DNA of 64,000 bases from Stutzerimonas xanthomarina (GCF_003935375.1 NZ_RHQM01000003.1:62001-126000); one strand, 5' to 3'. Positions 26,729 through 37,353 are shown, numbered from the stretch's first letter. Notes: generated from the sequence alone by a model not told the origin. Translations and numbers: made by a program.

Positions 26729-28906
26729 TCAGGGTTCCACCACTTGCACTACGGGAATCAACGACGGGTTGGCCGGTGCCTTTTTGCCACGCTTGGCTCG
26801 CTTGTTCTTCAGAATCAGCGGCGGGCACTTGTTCTCATTGTGATAAGTCATTTGGCAGTCCAGGCAGTAGTGGCACTCGTTGTGGTTGATGTGCCCATCC
26901 GGATGGATGGCCTGGATCTCGCATTCCTTAGCGCACAGCTGGCAGGGGCTGCCGCATTCCGGACGGCGCTTGAGCCAGTCGAACAGGCGGACCTTGCTGC
27001 TGATCGACAGCGCCGCACCCAGCGGGCAGACGTAGCGGCAGTACACCTTGCGGGTGAAGATGTTGATGACCAGCAGGAACACCGCGTAGGCGACGAACCA
27101 CCACTGGCGGTCGAACTTGAGGGTGATGGCGGTCTTGAACGGCTCAACCTCGGCGGCCTTCTCGGCCATCATCATCGACTCGAGCGAGAGCCCGAACAGC
27201 ACCAGCAGGACGATGTACTTGATCGCCCAGAGCCGCTCGTGCACCGCGAAGGGCAGCTCGTACTGCGGAACCTTCAGCTTGCGTGCCGCCTCGTTGATCA
27301 GCTCCTGCAGCGCACCGAACGGGCACAGCCAGCCGCAGAACACGCCACGGCCCCAGAGCAGAATGCTGGCGGCGGTGAAGGTCCAGATGATGAAGATCAC
27401 CGGATCGGAGAGGAACAGCTCCCAGCGGAAGTCCTGAAACAGCGCATGGGTGAAGGTCAGCACGTTGACCACCGACAGCTGACCGAGGGCATACCAGCCG
27501 ATGAACACCACGGTGAACACCAGGTAGCCACGGCGCAGCCAGTGCAGGAACTCCGGCCGCTGGGTGAACTTGTCCTGCAGGAACAGGATGACCGTCAGCA
27601 GGCCCAGCGCCGCGAGGATCACGCCGATCTGGAACGACTTCTGGTACCAGATGTTGACCCACACCGGGCGGTTGGCTTCCTCGATGGCAGCCAGTTCCTC
27701 GGCGGTCGGCAGTGGCCGCTCGATGTACTGCTCGGGCATCTGATACGGCAGCTCGAAGCTGGTGAACATGCCGCTGATCGGGCCGATCTGGCGGCGCACC
27801 AGCAGCTCCAGCGTCCAGGGCGAACCTGGATCGAACGCGGCGTGCTCACGGACGATGAACACCGCCATCTCGCTGAAATCCGGAATGCCGTCGGCATACA
27901 CGTCGTCCAGGCGCTGGAAGTCCATGTCGCGGAAGCTGATGACGTTGCCGAACTGGCGCAGCTGCACCCGATCGAAGATGCCGCCGCGCACATAGCCCGA
28001 GCCTTTGAACGAGTATTCGCCGCTGCCCATCACCGCGACGGCGTGCTCGCCTGGCTTGAGCTCGTCCATCAGGGTGCGGTAGTGCGCGTCGCCGAGCAGC
28101 GCGCGGCCGATGGTCGGCGGATTCAGATGGGTGGCGTAGAGGTCGATGAAGGTGTCCTGCACTTCATCCGCCGCAGCCTCGTCGATGCCTTCGCCCTCGG
28201 TGCCCTTGAACGCCTCGTCGATGTCGCCCTTGGTCAGGTGCAGGCGGCGGATCGCGCCGTTGCCGGTCAGCTCGCTCCAGGTGGCCTCTTCGTAGTAATC
28301 CTGGCGGATGGTCGCCGGCTTCTGCGCGATGCCGGCGTTGTCTTCCACCAGCCCCAGCGACACCGCGACATCGTGGGCGGCGCGCATGACGATCTCGTTG
28401 ACCACCATCACCGTGACGGTGGCACCGGTGACGGCATCGATGGTGACTGCATTCTCGTCCCGGGAGCGACCGACCACGACGCGCTGATCGACCCGGATAC
28501 CCTGGTACTTGGCGTTGAATGCGTGCAGTTCTTCTTCGGGAATGCCGATCAGCAGGATCGGCTCATGGTGCTCAAGCACATAGGCATCGACGATCACACC
28601 CTGCGGATCGAGCAGCACCTGCATGTTGATGGGTTTGCCGGAATAGGCGGGAATGTCCACCACATTAATGGACTGAAAGGCGTAGCCGAGTACCTCGTCA
28701 CCCTTGGTGATCGTGCGGACCTGATAGTCGCCCTCGGCTGCCGAGAGACTGGCACCGGGGAAGAACTTGTCGAGGCGCTGCTGCTCGGCTGCATATTCTT
28801 TGGCCTGCAGCGACGATGCGCAGACGCTCAGGATCAGCAGAATGAAAAAGCCCTTGACCCAGGTACTGAACGTACCGGCCAGCGACCAGATTTCACGGGA
28901 AGCCAT
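26729..28906 (-). CDS. nosR: NosR, FMN-binding membrane iron-sulfur protein
   Basis: Membrane flavo-iron-sulfur protein that sustains N2O reduction and supports nos expression. The 725 residues begin with a signal/anchor, then a periplasmic FMN-binding domain (flavinylation-type TGAT in DAVTGATVT), about six membrane helices with two CxxxCP motifs (CGWLCPFG, CRYVCPLG), and a cytoplasmic pair of ferredoxin clusters (CGSPCQLCAKEC and CHYCLDC). It is the first gene of the operon, with a perfect FNR/DNR box upstream. Confidence 0.98.
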   Translation of the reverse strand: MASREIWSLAGTFSTWVKGFFILLILSVCASSLQAKEYAAEQQRLDKFFPGASLSAAEGDYQVRTITKGDEVLGYAFQSINVVDIPAYSGKPINMQVLLDPQGVIVDAYVLEHHEPILLIGIPEEELHAFNAKYQGIRVDQRVVVGRSRDENAVTIDAVTGATVTVMVVNEIVMRAAHDVAVSLGLVEDNAGIAQKPATIRQDYYEEATWSELTGNGAIRRLHLTKGDIDEAFKGTEGEGIDEAAADEVQDTFIDLYATHLNPPTIGRALLGDAHYRTLMDELKPGEHAVAVMGSGEYSFKGSGYVRGGIFDRVQLRQFGNVISFRDMDFQRLDDVYADGIPDFSEMAVFIVREHAAFDPGSPWTLELLVRRQIGPISGMFTSFELPYQMPEQYIERPLPTAEELAAIEEANRPVWVNIWYQKSFQIGVILAALGLLTVILFLQDKFTQRPEFLHWLRRGYLVFTVVFIGWYALGQLSVVNVLTFTHALFQDFRWELFLSDPVIFIIWTFTAASILLWGRGVFCGWLCPFGALQELINEAARKLKVPQYELPFAVHERLWAIKYIVLLVLFGLSLESMMMAEKAAEVEPFKTAITLKFDRQWWFVAYAVFLLVINIFTRKVYCRYVCPLGAALSISSKVRLFDWLKRRPECGSPCQLCAKECEIQAIHPDGHINHNECHYCLDCQMTYHNENKCPPLILKNKRAKRGKKAPANPSLIPVVQVVEP

Positions 28907-28968
28907 CGAATTACCTGCTTGTACGGTTGGCGTAAGCGGATGGTAGGTGAGCGTCTACATCCCTCCCC

Positions 28969-28982
28969 TTGATTGCAATCAA
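28969..28982 (-). promoter_or_regulatory. FNR/DNR box of the nosR promoter
   Basis: TTGATTGCAATCAA is a perfect palindromic match, identical to the box upstream of nirM. On the minus strand TACCAT (28940-28945) is centred 33 nt from the box centre. The predicted start is near 28934, 28 nt before nosR. Confidence 0.8.
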
Positions 28983-29167
28983 GGACTCCCCCGGCGACTG
29001 TTTTCGTTGTCCCATGTCAAAGAACACCATGACCGTGAACAAAGACGTTGTTATGACTAGCCTAGGCCAGTAGGAGAGAGACGCAAGCTAGCGCACCAGG
29101 ACGGAGCATACACGAGAAGGGAGATAGGCCGCGCGCAGTGGCGTCGCGCGGCCAGCAGCAGTCACGA

Positions 29168-30418
29168 TCAGTGACGACCAGGCGGGGTGAGATAAGCCGC
29201 CGTGGCACCGCGGCTGGCTTCACTGGCCTTGATTTCCATCTTCGCAATGCTGCGCAGATGCACCTGATCCGGGCCGTCGGCAAAGCGCAGGGCGCGGCCA
29301 CCGGTCCACATGTCGGCCAGCGGCGTGTCCGGCGTCAGGCCCATGGCGCCGTAGACCTGGATCGCGCGGTCGACCACGTTGATGTGCATGCGCGGCACCA
29401 GCGCCTTGATCATCGAGATTTCCTTGCGCGCCGCCTTGGCGCCGACCTCGTCGATCATCCAGGCAGTCTTGAGCACCAGCAGTCGAGCCTGCTCGATCTC
29501 GATACGCGACTCGGCGATCCAGTCGGCGACATTGGAATACTGCTGCAGGTACTTGCCGAACGCCTTGCGCTCCTGGCAGCGCTCGACCATCAGTTCCAGC
29601 GCCAGCTCGGCCATGCCGATCGAGCGCATGCAGTGGTGAATGCGCCCTGGCCCCAGGCGCGCCTGCGCCATCATGAAGCCGTCGCCCTCCCTGCCCAACA
29701 GGTTGCTCGCCGGCACCCGCACATTGCGCAGCAGGAGTTCGCTGTGACCTTCCGGGGCGATGTGGTTCATCACCGGGATGTTACGCACCAGCTCGACACC
29801 GGGTGTGTCGAACGGCACCAGGATCATGCTCTGCTGCTGATGGGTCTCGGCGTTCGGGTCGGTCTTGCCCATCACGATCAGGAGCTTGCAGTTGGGATGC
29901 GAGGCATTGGTGATGAACCACTTGCGACCGTTGATCACGTAGTCGTCGCCGTCGCGACGGATCAGCGTCTGGATGTTGGTAGCGTCGGAAGACGGCACGT
30001 CCGGTTCGGTCATGGCGAAGGCCGAGCGGATCTCGCCTTCTAGCAACGGCGTGAGCCAGCGCTGACGCTGTTCGGGTGTGGCGAACATGTGCAGCAGCTC
30101 CATGTTGCCGGTGTCCGGTGCGTTGCAGTTGAACACTTCCGAAGCCCAGTGCACGCGCCCCATGATTTCCGCCAGCGGCGCGTACTCGAGATTGCTCAGT
30201 CCCATGCCCGGCTCGTCTTCGCCGAGCGACGGCAGGAACAGGTTCCACAGCCCTTCCGAACGGGCCAGCGCCTTGAGGTCGTCCATGAACGACACCGGGT
30301 ACTGCCCGGCCGCCACCTCCGCGTGCCAGGCCCCGATGCGCGGCACGATGTGCTGGTCCATGAAGGCGCGCAGCTGCTCGCGCAGCGCCTCGACGCGTGG
30401 GCTGTAGGCGAAATCCAT
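29168..30418 (-). CDS. acyl-CoA dehydrogenase family protein
   Basis: FAD-dependent acyl-CoA dehydrogenase of 416 residues from ATG 30418, with an AGGT site upstream. It has the family's N-terminal helical domain, central beta domain (FAMTEPDVPSSDATNI; NGRKWFITNA) and C-terminal helical domain (CQERKAFGKYL; IQVYGAMGLTPDTPL). It resembles the longer-chain or branched acyl-CoA subgroup; the catalytic base and substrate cannot be fixed by eye. The gene stands alone just upstream of the nos operon and shows no visible link to denitrification. Confidence 0.9.
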   Translation of the reverse strand: MDFAYSPRVEALREQLRAFMDQHIVPRIGAWHAEVAAGQYPVSFMDDLKALARSEGLWNLFLPSLGEDEPGMGLSNLEYAPLAEIMGRVHWASEVFNCNAPDTGNMELLHMFATPEQRQRWLTPLLEGEIRSAFAMTEPDVPSSDATNIQTLIRRDGDDYVINGRKWFITNASHPNCKLLIVMGKTDPNAETHQQQSMILVPFDTPGVELVRNIPVMNHIAPEGHSELLLRNVRVPASNLLGREGDGFMMAQARLGPGRIHHCMRSIGMAELALELMVERCQERKAFGKYLQQYSNVADWIAESRIEIEQARLLVLKTAWMIDEVGAKAARKEISMIKALVPRMHINVVDRAIQVYGAMGLTPDTPLADMWTGGRALRFADGPDQVHLRSIAKMEIKASEASRGATAAYLTPPGRH

Positions 30419-30585
30419 GGCTAACCTCTGCTGATCGGGAAACGATGCAGCCACCTTAGCCCCCGCTGCCGCTAAAGCAACGAGGCTACGGCGACTGAAT
30501 CAGGCCCGATAAGCACGGAGCGAAGCGCCAGCCGAATTGACCCTGATCATGACTGCGACTGGCAAAACTGGTATGCAGCGCAGCC

Positions 30586-31026
30586 TCACCAATGCAGGTA
30601 GAACATGCCCTTGGCGAGCAGCACGATACCGATCATCTGCAGCAGGATCGCCCAGTGGATGGCACGGTAGCGGGTGGGCGTCATGCGTCCCTTGCGCAGC
30701 AGGACGGCGACCAGGCCGAAGGTGATGAACACGCCGATCGCCAGCAGAATCTTCAGCGCCAGCAAGGTGGCGAAGCTGCTGGCAAACGGATCGGCCAGCG
30801 CCTCGCGGTGATACCAGCCCAGGCCGATGCCGGCACCGTAGACGAACAGCACCACCCAGTGCAGTACCACCCGCGAACGCGCCCCGACCGCACGCTCCAC
30901 CAGCGGCATGACTTGCTCGCCGACCTGCTGGCGGATGCGGCCGAGGATCATCACCTCGAAGAACAGCGTGCCGATGAAGAAGATCGCGGCCAGCAGATGC
31001 ACCACGTGCAGAACGGAATAACTCAT
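30586..31026 (-). CDS. CopD-like four-helix membrane protein
   Basis: Integral membrane protein of 146 residues with four hydrophobic helices. Histidines near the ends of helix 1 (LHVVHLL), helix 2 (LHWVVLF) and helix 4 (IHWAILL) resemble the CopD/DUF2269-like cytochrome-b-type membrane fold. Family members are often called copper-resistance or heme-binding proteins, but function here is unknown. It stands between the acyl-CoA dehydrogenase and a glycine-zipper protein on the same strand. Confidence 0.7.
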   Translation of the reverse strand: MSYSVLHVVHLLAAIFFIGTLFFEVMILGRIRQQVGEQVMPLVERAVGARSRVVLHWVVLFVYGAGIGLGWYHREALADPFASSFATLLALKILLAIGVFITFGLVAVLLRKGRMTPTRYRAIHWAILLQMIGIVLLAKGMFYLHW

Positions 31027-31096
31027 CAGCGCCTCCTCGGTGTCAGTCAGCCGCGATCATCCCCCAACAACCCGCCGCGGGACTACCTGCCCGCCG

Positions 31097-31450
31097 TCAT
31101 TTCGCCGCCGCGGTGATCCGCGCGCCGTCACGTTCTATGTGCTGCCCCTGCAGGAAGCGGTCATCAGATGTACGAATGCGAGCAACGCTGCCATCTTCGC
31201 GCTTGACCACATACAGCGTCTGTTCGAGACCGGCAGCCTGCTGCGCGCCCTGCCCCATCAGGTAGCCGATGCCGCCACCAACCAGCGCCCCGACCGGGCC
31301 ACCCGCCGCAGCTCCGAGCATGAAGCCACTGAGCCCACCGAAACCGCCGCCGACCGCGCGGTCCTCGTGAACTTCCAGAACCTCGTCTGCGCTGGCCAGA
31401 CCGCTTGCCAGAATCGCTGCTGCTGCCATCAGAACCATTGCCTTTTTCAT
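31097..31450 (-). CDS. exported glycine-zipper protein
   Basis: A 117-residue exported protein with a signal peptide (about 1-21, ending GLASA) and a glycine-zipper segment (about 33-70) rich in GxxxG motifs such as GGFGGLSGFMLGAAAGG. The tail is polar. Similar small outer-membrane or envelope proteins are annotated SlyB- or glycine-zipper-like. There is no lipobox. Function is unknown; envelope stress or structure is a guess. Confidence 0.75.
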   Translation of the reverse strand: MKKAMVLMAAAAILASGLASADEVLEVHEDRAVGGGFGGLSGFMLGAAAGGPVGALVGGGIGYLMGQGAQQAAGLEQTLYVVKREDGSVARIRTSDDRFLQGQHIERDGARITAAAK

Positions 31451-31658
31451 GTCACGCTCCTATCGAGTAATGAGTTGCACCCATTCTCTTCTTCACGAAG
31501 CGTGCCCAATATTTAACCCAATAAAATCAGATAGATAATAAATTACGGGTAGATATGACCAGCACGTTACAAGTCATAAAAACCATTCATAGAGTATTTT
31601 TTACCCTGGCGCTTCAGTATCTTTTACCTAGACTCAGAGGCAGGCTCCGGAGGTACTG
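31451..31658. other. AT-rich divergent intergenic region
   Basis: No gene. The stretch around 31490-31630 is strikingly AT-rich for this genome (runs such as AGATAGATAATAAATTA and AGTATTTTTTA), between the glycine-zipper gene and the DUF488 gene. It probably holds both promoters and may bind nucleoid proteins. No defined operator is seen. Confidence 0.4.
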
Positions 31659-32078
31659 ATGATCCAGTGCAAACGCGCATACGAACCGCCGTCGCTGGAA
31701 GACGGCCAGCGCATACTGGTCGACCGGTTGTGGCCAAGGGGTTGCCGCAAGGACAGCCTGGCGCTGCACGCATGGCTGCCGGACCTGGCGCCTTCCACGG
31801 CACTGCGCAAGGCGTTCAAGGGCGGGGAGATCGGGTTTGCGACGTTTCGCCAGCGCTATCGGGACGAACTGGCCGGCCACCCCGAACACTGGTGGGCGCT
31901 ACTGGAGATGGCCGGGCGCGGCACGCTGACGCTGATCTACGCCGCGCAGGACGAGCGGCAGAACAATGCCCGGGTGCTGGCCGAATGGCTGGAGGAGGAA
32001 ATGCAGCGACTGGAGCGTCCCAGCTCGCCGGCCTGCCTTGCCGGCGAACTGGACGGAAGGATCAACGGCGACGGTTGA
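31659..32078 (+). CDS. DUF488 family protein
   Basis: A 139-residue cytoplasmic protein of the DUF488 family, with the typical N-terminal VDRLWPRG, a middle FRQRYRDEL and C-terminal TLIYAAQDERQNNARVLAEWL. Biochemical function is unknown. Its end overlaps the convergent TRAP binding-protein gene by 17 nt. The start ATG follows a GGAGGT site. Confidence 0.85.
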   Translation: MIQCKRAYEPPSLEDGQRILVDRLWPRGCRKDSLALHAWLPDLAPSTALRKAFKGGEIGFATFRQRYRDELAGHPEHWWALLEMAGRGTLTLIYAAQDERQNNARVLAEWLEEEMQRLERPSSPACLAGELDGRINGDG

Positions 32079-33057
32079 CCGTCATGGCCGCGCGAATCAG
32101 GTCGGCGCCGATTTCCGCTTCGTAGGTTTTCCAGACCGGCAGCATCTGCTCGCGCCAGGCCTGGCGCTCTTCCGGCGTCAGGGTGATCAGCTGGCTGCTG
32201 CCGCTGGCGAGAATGCGCTCGCGATCGCGGCGATTCACGGCCGCGGCCTCTCGGTTCACCGCCTGGGTCACCTCGAGAATGATGCCCTCCAGCTCCGAGC
32301 GTATGGCGAAGGGCATGCTCAGCCAGAACTCGTTGTTGGTAATCAGCATGTAGTCGAGCACGCCATGGTTGCTCTCGGTGATGTACGGCTGAACGCTGTG
32401 CATGTTCTGGCTGAGGATGTTCGACCAGGGATTCTCGGCGCCCTGGACCACCCCCCCCTTGAGCGATTCATAGACCTTGGCGAACGGCAGCACGACCGGC
32501 TTGGCGCCGACGACGGCGAACTGCGACTCGAGCACCGGCGACGGCTGGATGCGGAAGGCCAGCCCACTGGCATCGCTCGGCTTGCGCAGCGGTGTGGTCG
32601 CGGATAGCTGCTTCAGGCCGTTGTTCCAGTAAGCCAGGCCGTAGACGCCATGGGCCGCCATCGAACGCAGCAGCTCACGCGCCGCCTCGCGCTTCTGGAA
32701 ACGCTGCAGCGCTTCGGCGTCATCGAACAGGAAGGGCAGGTCGAACAGCTGCAGTTTCTTGGTGTAGGGCGCGAACTTCGACATCGACGGCGCCAGCAGC
32801 TGCACCTTGTTGTCGAACAGTGCCTGCATCTCCTCGGCATCGCCGACCAGGGTCGAGTTCGGATAGACCTCGACCTTGATCTTGCCTGCCATGCGCTCCT
32901 CGACCAGTTGCTTGAGCAGCAGCGCGCCCTTGCCCTTGGGCGTATCGTCCGCCACCACGTGGGCGAACTTGATGACGATCGGCGCATCGGCGGCCATCGC
33001 CGGAGCACTCAACCAATACAGGGCTGCGATCAGCGCAGCGACACAAGACTTGTACAT
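32062..33057 (-). CDS. TRAP transporter substrate-binding protein (DctP family), copy A
   Basis: Periplasmic DctP-family binding protein, 331 residues from ATG 33057, with a signal peptide (about 1-23). TRAP systems use such proteins to capture organic acids such as C4-dicarboxylates. Family features include IKFAHVVADDTPKGKGA, the ligand-arginine segment LAFRIQPSPVLES and QGAENPWSNI. The neighbouring gene is a close paralogue of the same length. No small (DctQ) or large (DctM) membrane subunit lies in the window, so partners must be elsewhere or the protein serves another role such as sensing. Confidence 0.9.
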   Translation of the reverse strand: MYKSCVAALIAALYWLSAPAMAADAPIVIKFAHVVADDTPKGKGALLLKQLVEERMAGKIKVEVYPNSTLVGDAEEMQALFDNKVQLLAPSMSKFAPYTKKLQLFDLPFLFDDAEALQRFQKREAARELLRSMAAHGVYGLAYWNNGLKQLSATTPLRKPSDASGLAFRIQPSPVLESQFAVVGAKPVVLPFAKVYESLKGGVVQGAENPWSNILSQNMHSVQPYITESNHGVLDYMLITNNEFWLSMPFAIRSELEGIILEVTQAVNREAAAVNRRDRERILASGSSQLITLTPEERQAWREQMLPVWKTYEAEIGADLIRAAMTVNRRR

Positions 33058-33324
33058 CTGACCCCCAACGGGAAAAGCCCGAAGGCGCCTCGTGAGCACC
33101 GTTCGAGTAGTTGATCGATTTTGATAAGGCCTGGCCTGGCGCAGGCGCGCAGCCGGTCTTTTATCTGAGGCGGCCAGATCAGCGCGTGTGGCAGTCGCCG
33201 GCTGGCCTTTATTGGAATGTGGCTGGCGAGGAAAACGGCGCGAGAGCCGTCGCCAGCCAGTCGAAAGTCTTAGTGATCAACGCGTGCGGCACAAGGCCGA
33301 AAAAGCCCGACCAGCTCTCAAAAC
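32062..33324 (-). repeat. tandem duplication unit A (DctP gene plus leader)
   Basis: Unit A pairs with unit B at 33406-34674. Besides the coding region, the upstream DNA is similar: both have GGCGCCTCGTGAGC followed by CCGTTCGAGT, a CTTTATTGGAATG stretch, and CCGACCAGCTCTCAAAAC at the far end (33307-33324 and 34659-34676). The units are offset by about 1.35 kb. Confidence 0.7.
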
Positions 33325-33405
33325 GAGACTTTGGTCGTAATTCGGCAGGCTTTGCCACGGGGCCTGCGAGGGAGCGCTCCGGCAGCAGAGGCCGGAGCGG
33401 TCGGG
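33058..33405. other. leader of DctP copy A
   Basis: No gene. This 348-bp stretch between the two DctP genes is partly a copy of the region upstream of copy B and should hold the promoter of copy A. A TTGATCGATTTTGATAAGG string (33111-33129) resembles direct TTGAT repeats rather than a full FNR box. Confidence 0.5.
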
Positions 33406-34401
33406 TCAGCGACGATTGACGGTCAGTGCCGCACGCAGGATGTCACTGCCGATCTGCGCCTCGAACGACTTCCACACCGGCTGCATCTTCGCCCGCCAGG
33501 CCTGGCGCTGCTCCGGCGTCAGGGTGACCAGCGTGGTGCCGCCACTGGCGAGCAGTTGTTCGCGTTCACGCGCGTTGATCGAGGCGGCCTCGGCGTTCAC
33601 CGTCTGGGTGACCTCGAGCAGGATGCCGTCCAGCTCCGAGCGCACCGCAAAGGGAATGCTGGTCCAGAACCTGGAGTTGGTCACCAGCATGTAGTTGAGC
33701 ACGCCATGGTTGGTTTCGGTGACATAGCTCTGCTGGCTGCTGGCGCTCTGCCCGCGGATGTTCGACCAGGGCCCCTCGGTGCCCTGCACGGTGCCACTCT
33801 GCATCGCCTTGGACACCTCGGAGAACGGCAGGCGCACGGCTTTGGCATCCACCGCGGCGAACTGCGCCTCGAGCACCGGCGACGGCTGGATACGGAACGC
33901 CAGACCCGCCGCATCGGCCGGATTGCGCAGCGGCTGATTGGCCGACAGCTGCTTGAGACCGTTATTCCAGTAGGCCAGCCCGTAGATGCCCCGATCGGCC
34001 ATCGAGCGCAGCAGCTCGCGGCTGGTTTCGCGCTTCTGGAAACGGGCGACGGCCGCCTCGTCGTCGAACAGGAACGGCAGGTCGAACACTTCCAGCTTCG
34101 GCGAATACTCGATGAACTTGGACAGCGAGGGCGCCAGCATCTGCACCTTGTTGTCCAGCAGTGCCTGCATCTCGTCGGCGTCGCCGACCAGCGTCGAATT
34201 CGGGTACACCTCGACCTCGACCTGGCCGGCCAGGCGCTCGCGCACGAGCTTCTGGAACAGCAGCGCGCCCTTGCCCTTCGGCGTGTCGTCGCCGACCACG
34301 TGGGCGAACTTGATGACGATGGGTTCCGCGGCTTGCGTGATGACTGGCGACAGCAGCAGGAACAGCGCCGCACAGGGCGCAACAACCAGAGACTTGAACA
34401 A
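33406..34401 (-). CDS. TRAP transporter substrate-binding protein (DctP family), copy B
   Basis: Second DctP-family periplasmic binding protein, 331 residues, signal peptide about 1-24. It is highly similar along its length to copy A (shared IKFAHVV, DDTPKGKGALL, VYPNSTLVGDA, LAYWNNGLKQLSA, AFRIQPSPVLE), so a local gene duplication is clear. Differences cluster in the C-terminal half and in ligand-side segments (QGTEGPWSNIRGQ against QGAENPWSNILSQ), which suggests divergence in ligand. No TRAP membrane genes are adjacent. Confidence 0.9.
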   Translation of the reverse strand: MFKSLVVAPCAALFLLLSPVITQAAEPIVIKFAHVVGDDTPKGKGALLFQKLVRERLAGQVEVEVYPNSTLVGDADEMQALLDNKVQMLAPSLSKFIEYSPKLEVFDLPFLFDDEAAVARFQKRETSRELLRSMADRGIYGLAYWNNGLKQLSANQPLRNPADAAGLAFRIQPSPVLEAQFAAVDAKAVRLPFSEVSKAMQSGTVQGTEGPWSNIRGQSASSQQSYVTETNHGVLNYMLVTNSRFWTSIPFAVRSELDGILLEVTQTVNAEAASINAREREQLLASGGTTLVTLTPEQRQAWRAKMQPVWKSFEAQIGSDILRAALTVNRR

Positions 34402-34674
34402 CTTTTTACCCCCACGGGAAATGAGCTCGGCACGGCGCCTCGTGAGCTCCGTTCGAGTGGTTTTGCGATTGGATGTGGTTCAGCCCACGCCTGGTAGGGC
34501 GTTGCCGAGATGTGTAGCGCGGGATCAGCGCACGGCGAACGAATTCGCAGGCTGATCTTTATTGGAATGGCGGTGACTGTTCAGTATCGGTTGGATATGC
34601 ACGGTCATCGAGCCGCGAAGTGTTGGCCATCAGCGGCTCTGGCACAAGGCTCGAAGCTCCGACCAGCTCTCAAA
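33406..34674 (-). repeat. tandem duplication unit B (DctP gene plus leader)
   Basis: Partner of unit A at 32062-33324. Coding sequences are collinear without gaps in protein length, and the leader similarity extends about 270 bp upstream of the start codon. Confidence 0.7.
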
Positions 34675-34758
34675 ACCGAACATTGCGTCGTTCAACCTCG
34701 GCGAACTTTATCGCCGCCGCCGGCTTCTACTGGCAACGCCCCGCCACTGGCCAATGCA
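34402..34758. other. divergent leader of DctP copy B and the flavoprotein
   Basis: No supported gene. It contains the duplicated leader sequences described for the DctP repeats and should hold promoters for copy B (minus strand) and the flavoprotein (plus strand). Confidence 0.5.
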
Positions 34759-35706
34759 ATGACGCCCGCACAAACCGACCCGCAACCCATCGTGATCGAC
34801 TGCCTGATCGTCGGCGGCGGCCCCGCGGGCCTCACCGCGGCACTGTATCTGGCGCGCTTCCGACGCAGCTGCATGGTGGTGGACGCCGGCTCGAGCCGGG
34901 CTTCGTGGATTCCGCGCTCGCGCAACTACCCGGGCTTTCCACCGGGCATCAACGGCAACGACCTGCTGGCAAGGCTGCGCGAACAGGCCAGCGGCTATGG
35001 CGCCCGCCTCGAACAGGGCCACGTCGAGCACATCGAGCCCCACGCCGAAGGCTTCAGCGTGCGCTACGGCGATCGACTGTGCATAACGCGGCGGATCATT
35101 CTCGCCACTGGCATCGAGGACACGCTGCCGGACATGCCCGGCGTCGAAAAGGCCATCGACGAAGGCAAGGTGCGGCTGTGCGCGATCTGCGACGGCTACG
35201 AGGTCGATGGCGACAACGTCGCGGTCTACGGCGAGGCGGAAAGCGCCATCACCCACGCGGTGTTCCTGCGCACCTTCACCGACCGGGTCACCGTGATCGT
35301 GCATGGCGAGCAGGATGCCTGCGATCAGGCCATTGCCCTGGCCGAGCACTACGCCATCCGGCTGATCGGCGACCGCGTCGAGTCCCTGCACCCCTGCGAG
35401 ACCGGCATCGAACTGCTGACCTGTCGCGGCGAGCGGCACCACTTCGACATCATCTATCCCAGTCTCGGCGCGCGCTTTCGCTCCGAACTCGCCGTGCAGC
35501 TCGGCCTCGACTGCGACGAGTGCGGCGGCGTCAATGTGGACGAACATCGGCAGACTTCGCTACGAGGCCTCTATGCGATCGGTGACGTGACCATGGGCCT
35601 GAAGCAGATCAGCGTCGCCATCGGCCAGGCCGCGCAGGCCGCGACCGCCGTGCACAACAGCCTGGAAGCCAACCCCTGGGGTGGCTCGGTGGCTACCCGC
35701 ACCTAG
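34759..35706 (+). CDS. thioredoxin-reductase-like FAD oxidoreductase
   Basis: Flavoprotein of 315 residues from ATG 34759. It has the FAD motif GGGPAGL (19-25), a redox-type CAICDG (Cys141, Cys144) as in thioredoxin reductase, and a C-terminal YAIGDV FAD motif. The second nucleotide-binding motif, normally GGGxSA, reads GEAESA and is degenerate, so NADPH use is doubtful. It may take electrons from ferredoxin or another donor, or be a non-reductase relative. Upstream open frame is not homologous. Its neighbours are the DctP pair and sdaA. Confidence 0.82.
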   Translation: MTPAQTDPQPIVIDCLIVGGGPAGLTAALYLARFRRSCMVVDAGSSRASWIPRSRNYPGFPPGINGNDLLARLREQASGYGARLEQGHVEHIEPHAEGFSVRYGDRLCITRRIILATGIEDTLPDMPGVEKAIDEGKVRLCAICDGYEVDGDNVAVYGEAESAITHAVFLRTFTDRVTVIVHGEQDACDQAIALAEHYAIRLIGDRVESLHPCETGIELLTCRGERHHFDIIYPSLGARFRSELAVQLGLDCDECGGVNVDEHRQTSLRGLYAIGDVTMGLKQISVAIGQAAQAATAVHNSLEANPWGGSVATRT

Positions 35707-35976
35707 AGCAGTTCGCGCAGAAGCCTCCTCCCGGCGAATCGCGCCGCGGCCGAACCCGGCAACATCCATGCGCCACCGAAGGTCCAGTGCCCTGTGCGGT
35801 GAGTTGGTTGAGGCAAGTTCGGATGAACATGGCTCCAAGACAGGGCGCTGCGACGAGTCATAGCGGCTATGGTAAGGAGCAGCAACGCAGTATCGGGCCC
35901 ATGGGCGCCGAAATTGACCAACTGAACTTACCAAACAGGCCACTAGACTTAGACAAGCCTCGCAGCGGAGCACCTC

Positions 35977-37353
<1,377 letters not shown>

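Noticed and set aside
24779-28972. A very long open frame (about 1,400 codons) on the plus strand opposite nosZ and nosR
   Set aside because: It is antisense to two certain genes and arises from GC-rich codon use; its translation shows no family motifs.
33111-33129. TTGATCGATTTTGATAAGG as an FNR/DNR box upstream of DctP copy A
   Set aside because: It has two direct TTGAT copies, not the inverted TTGAT-N4-ATCAA arrangement.
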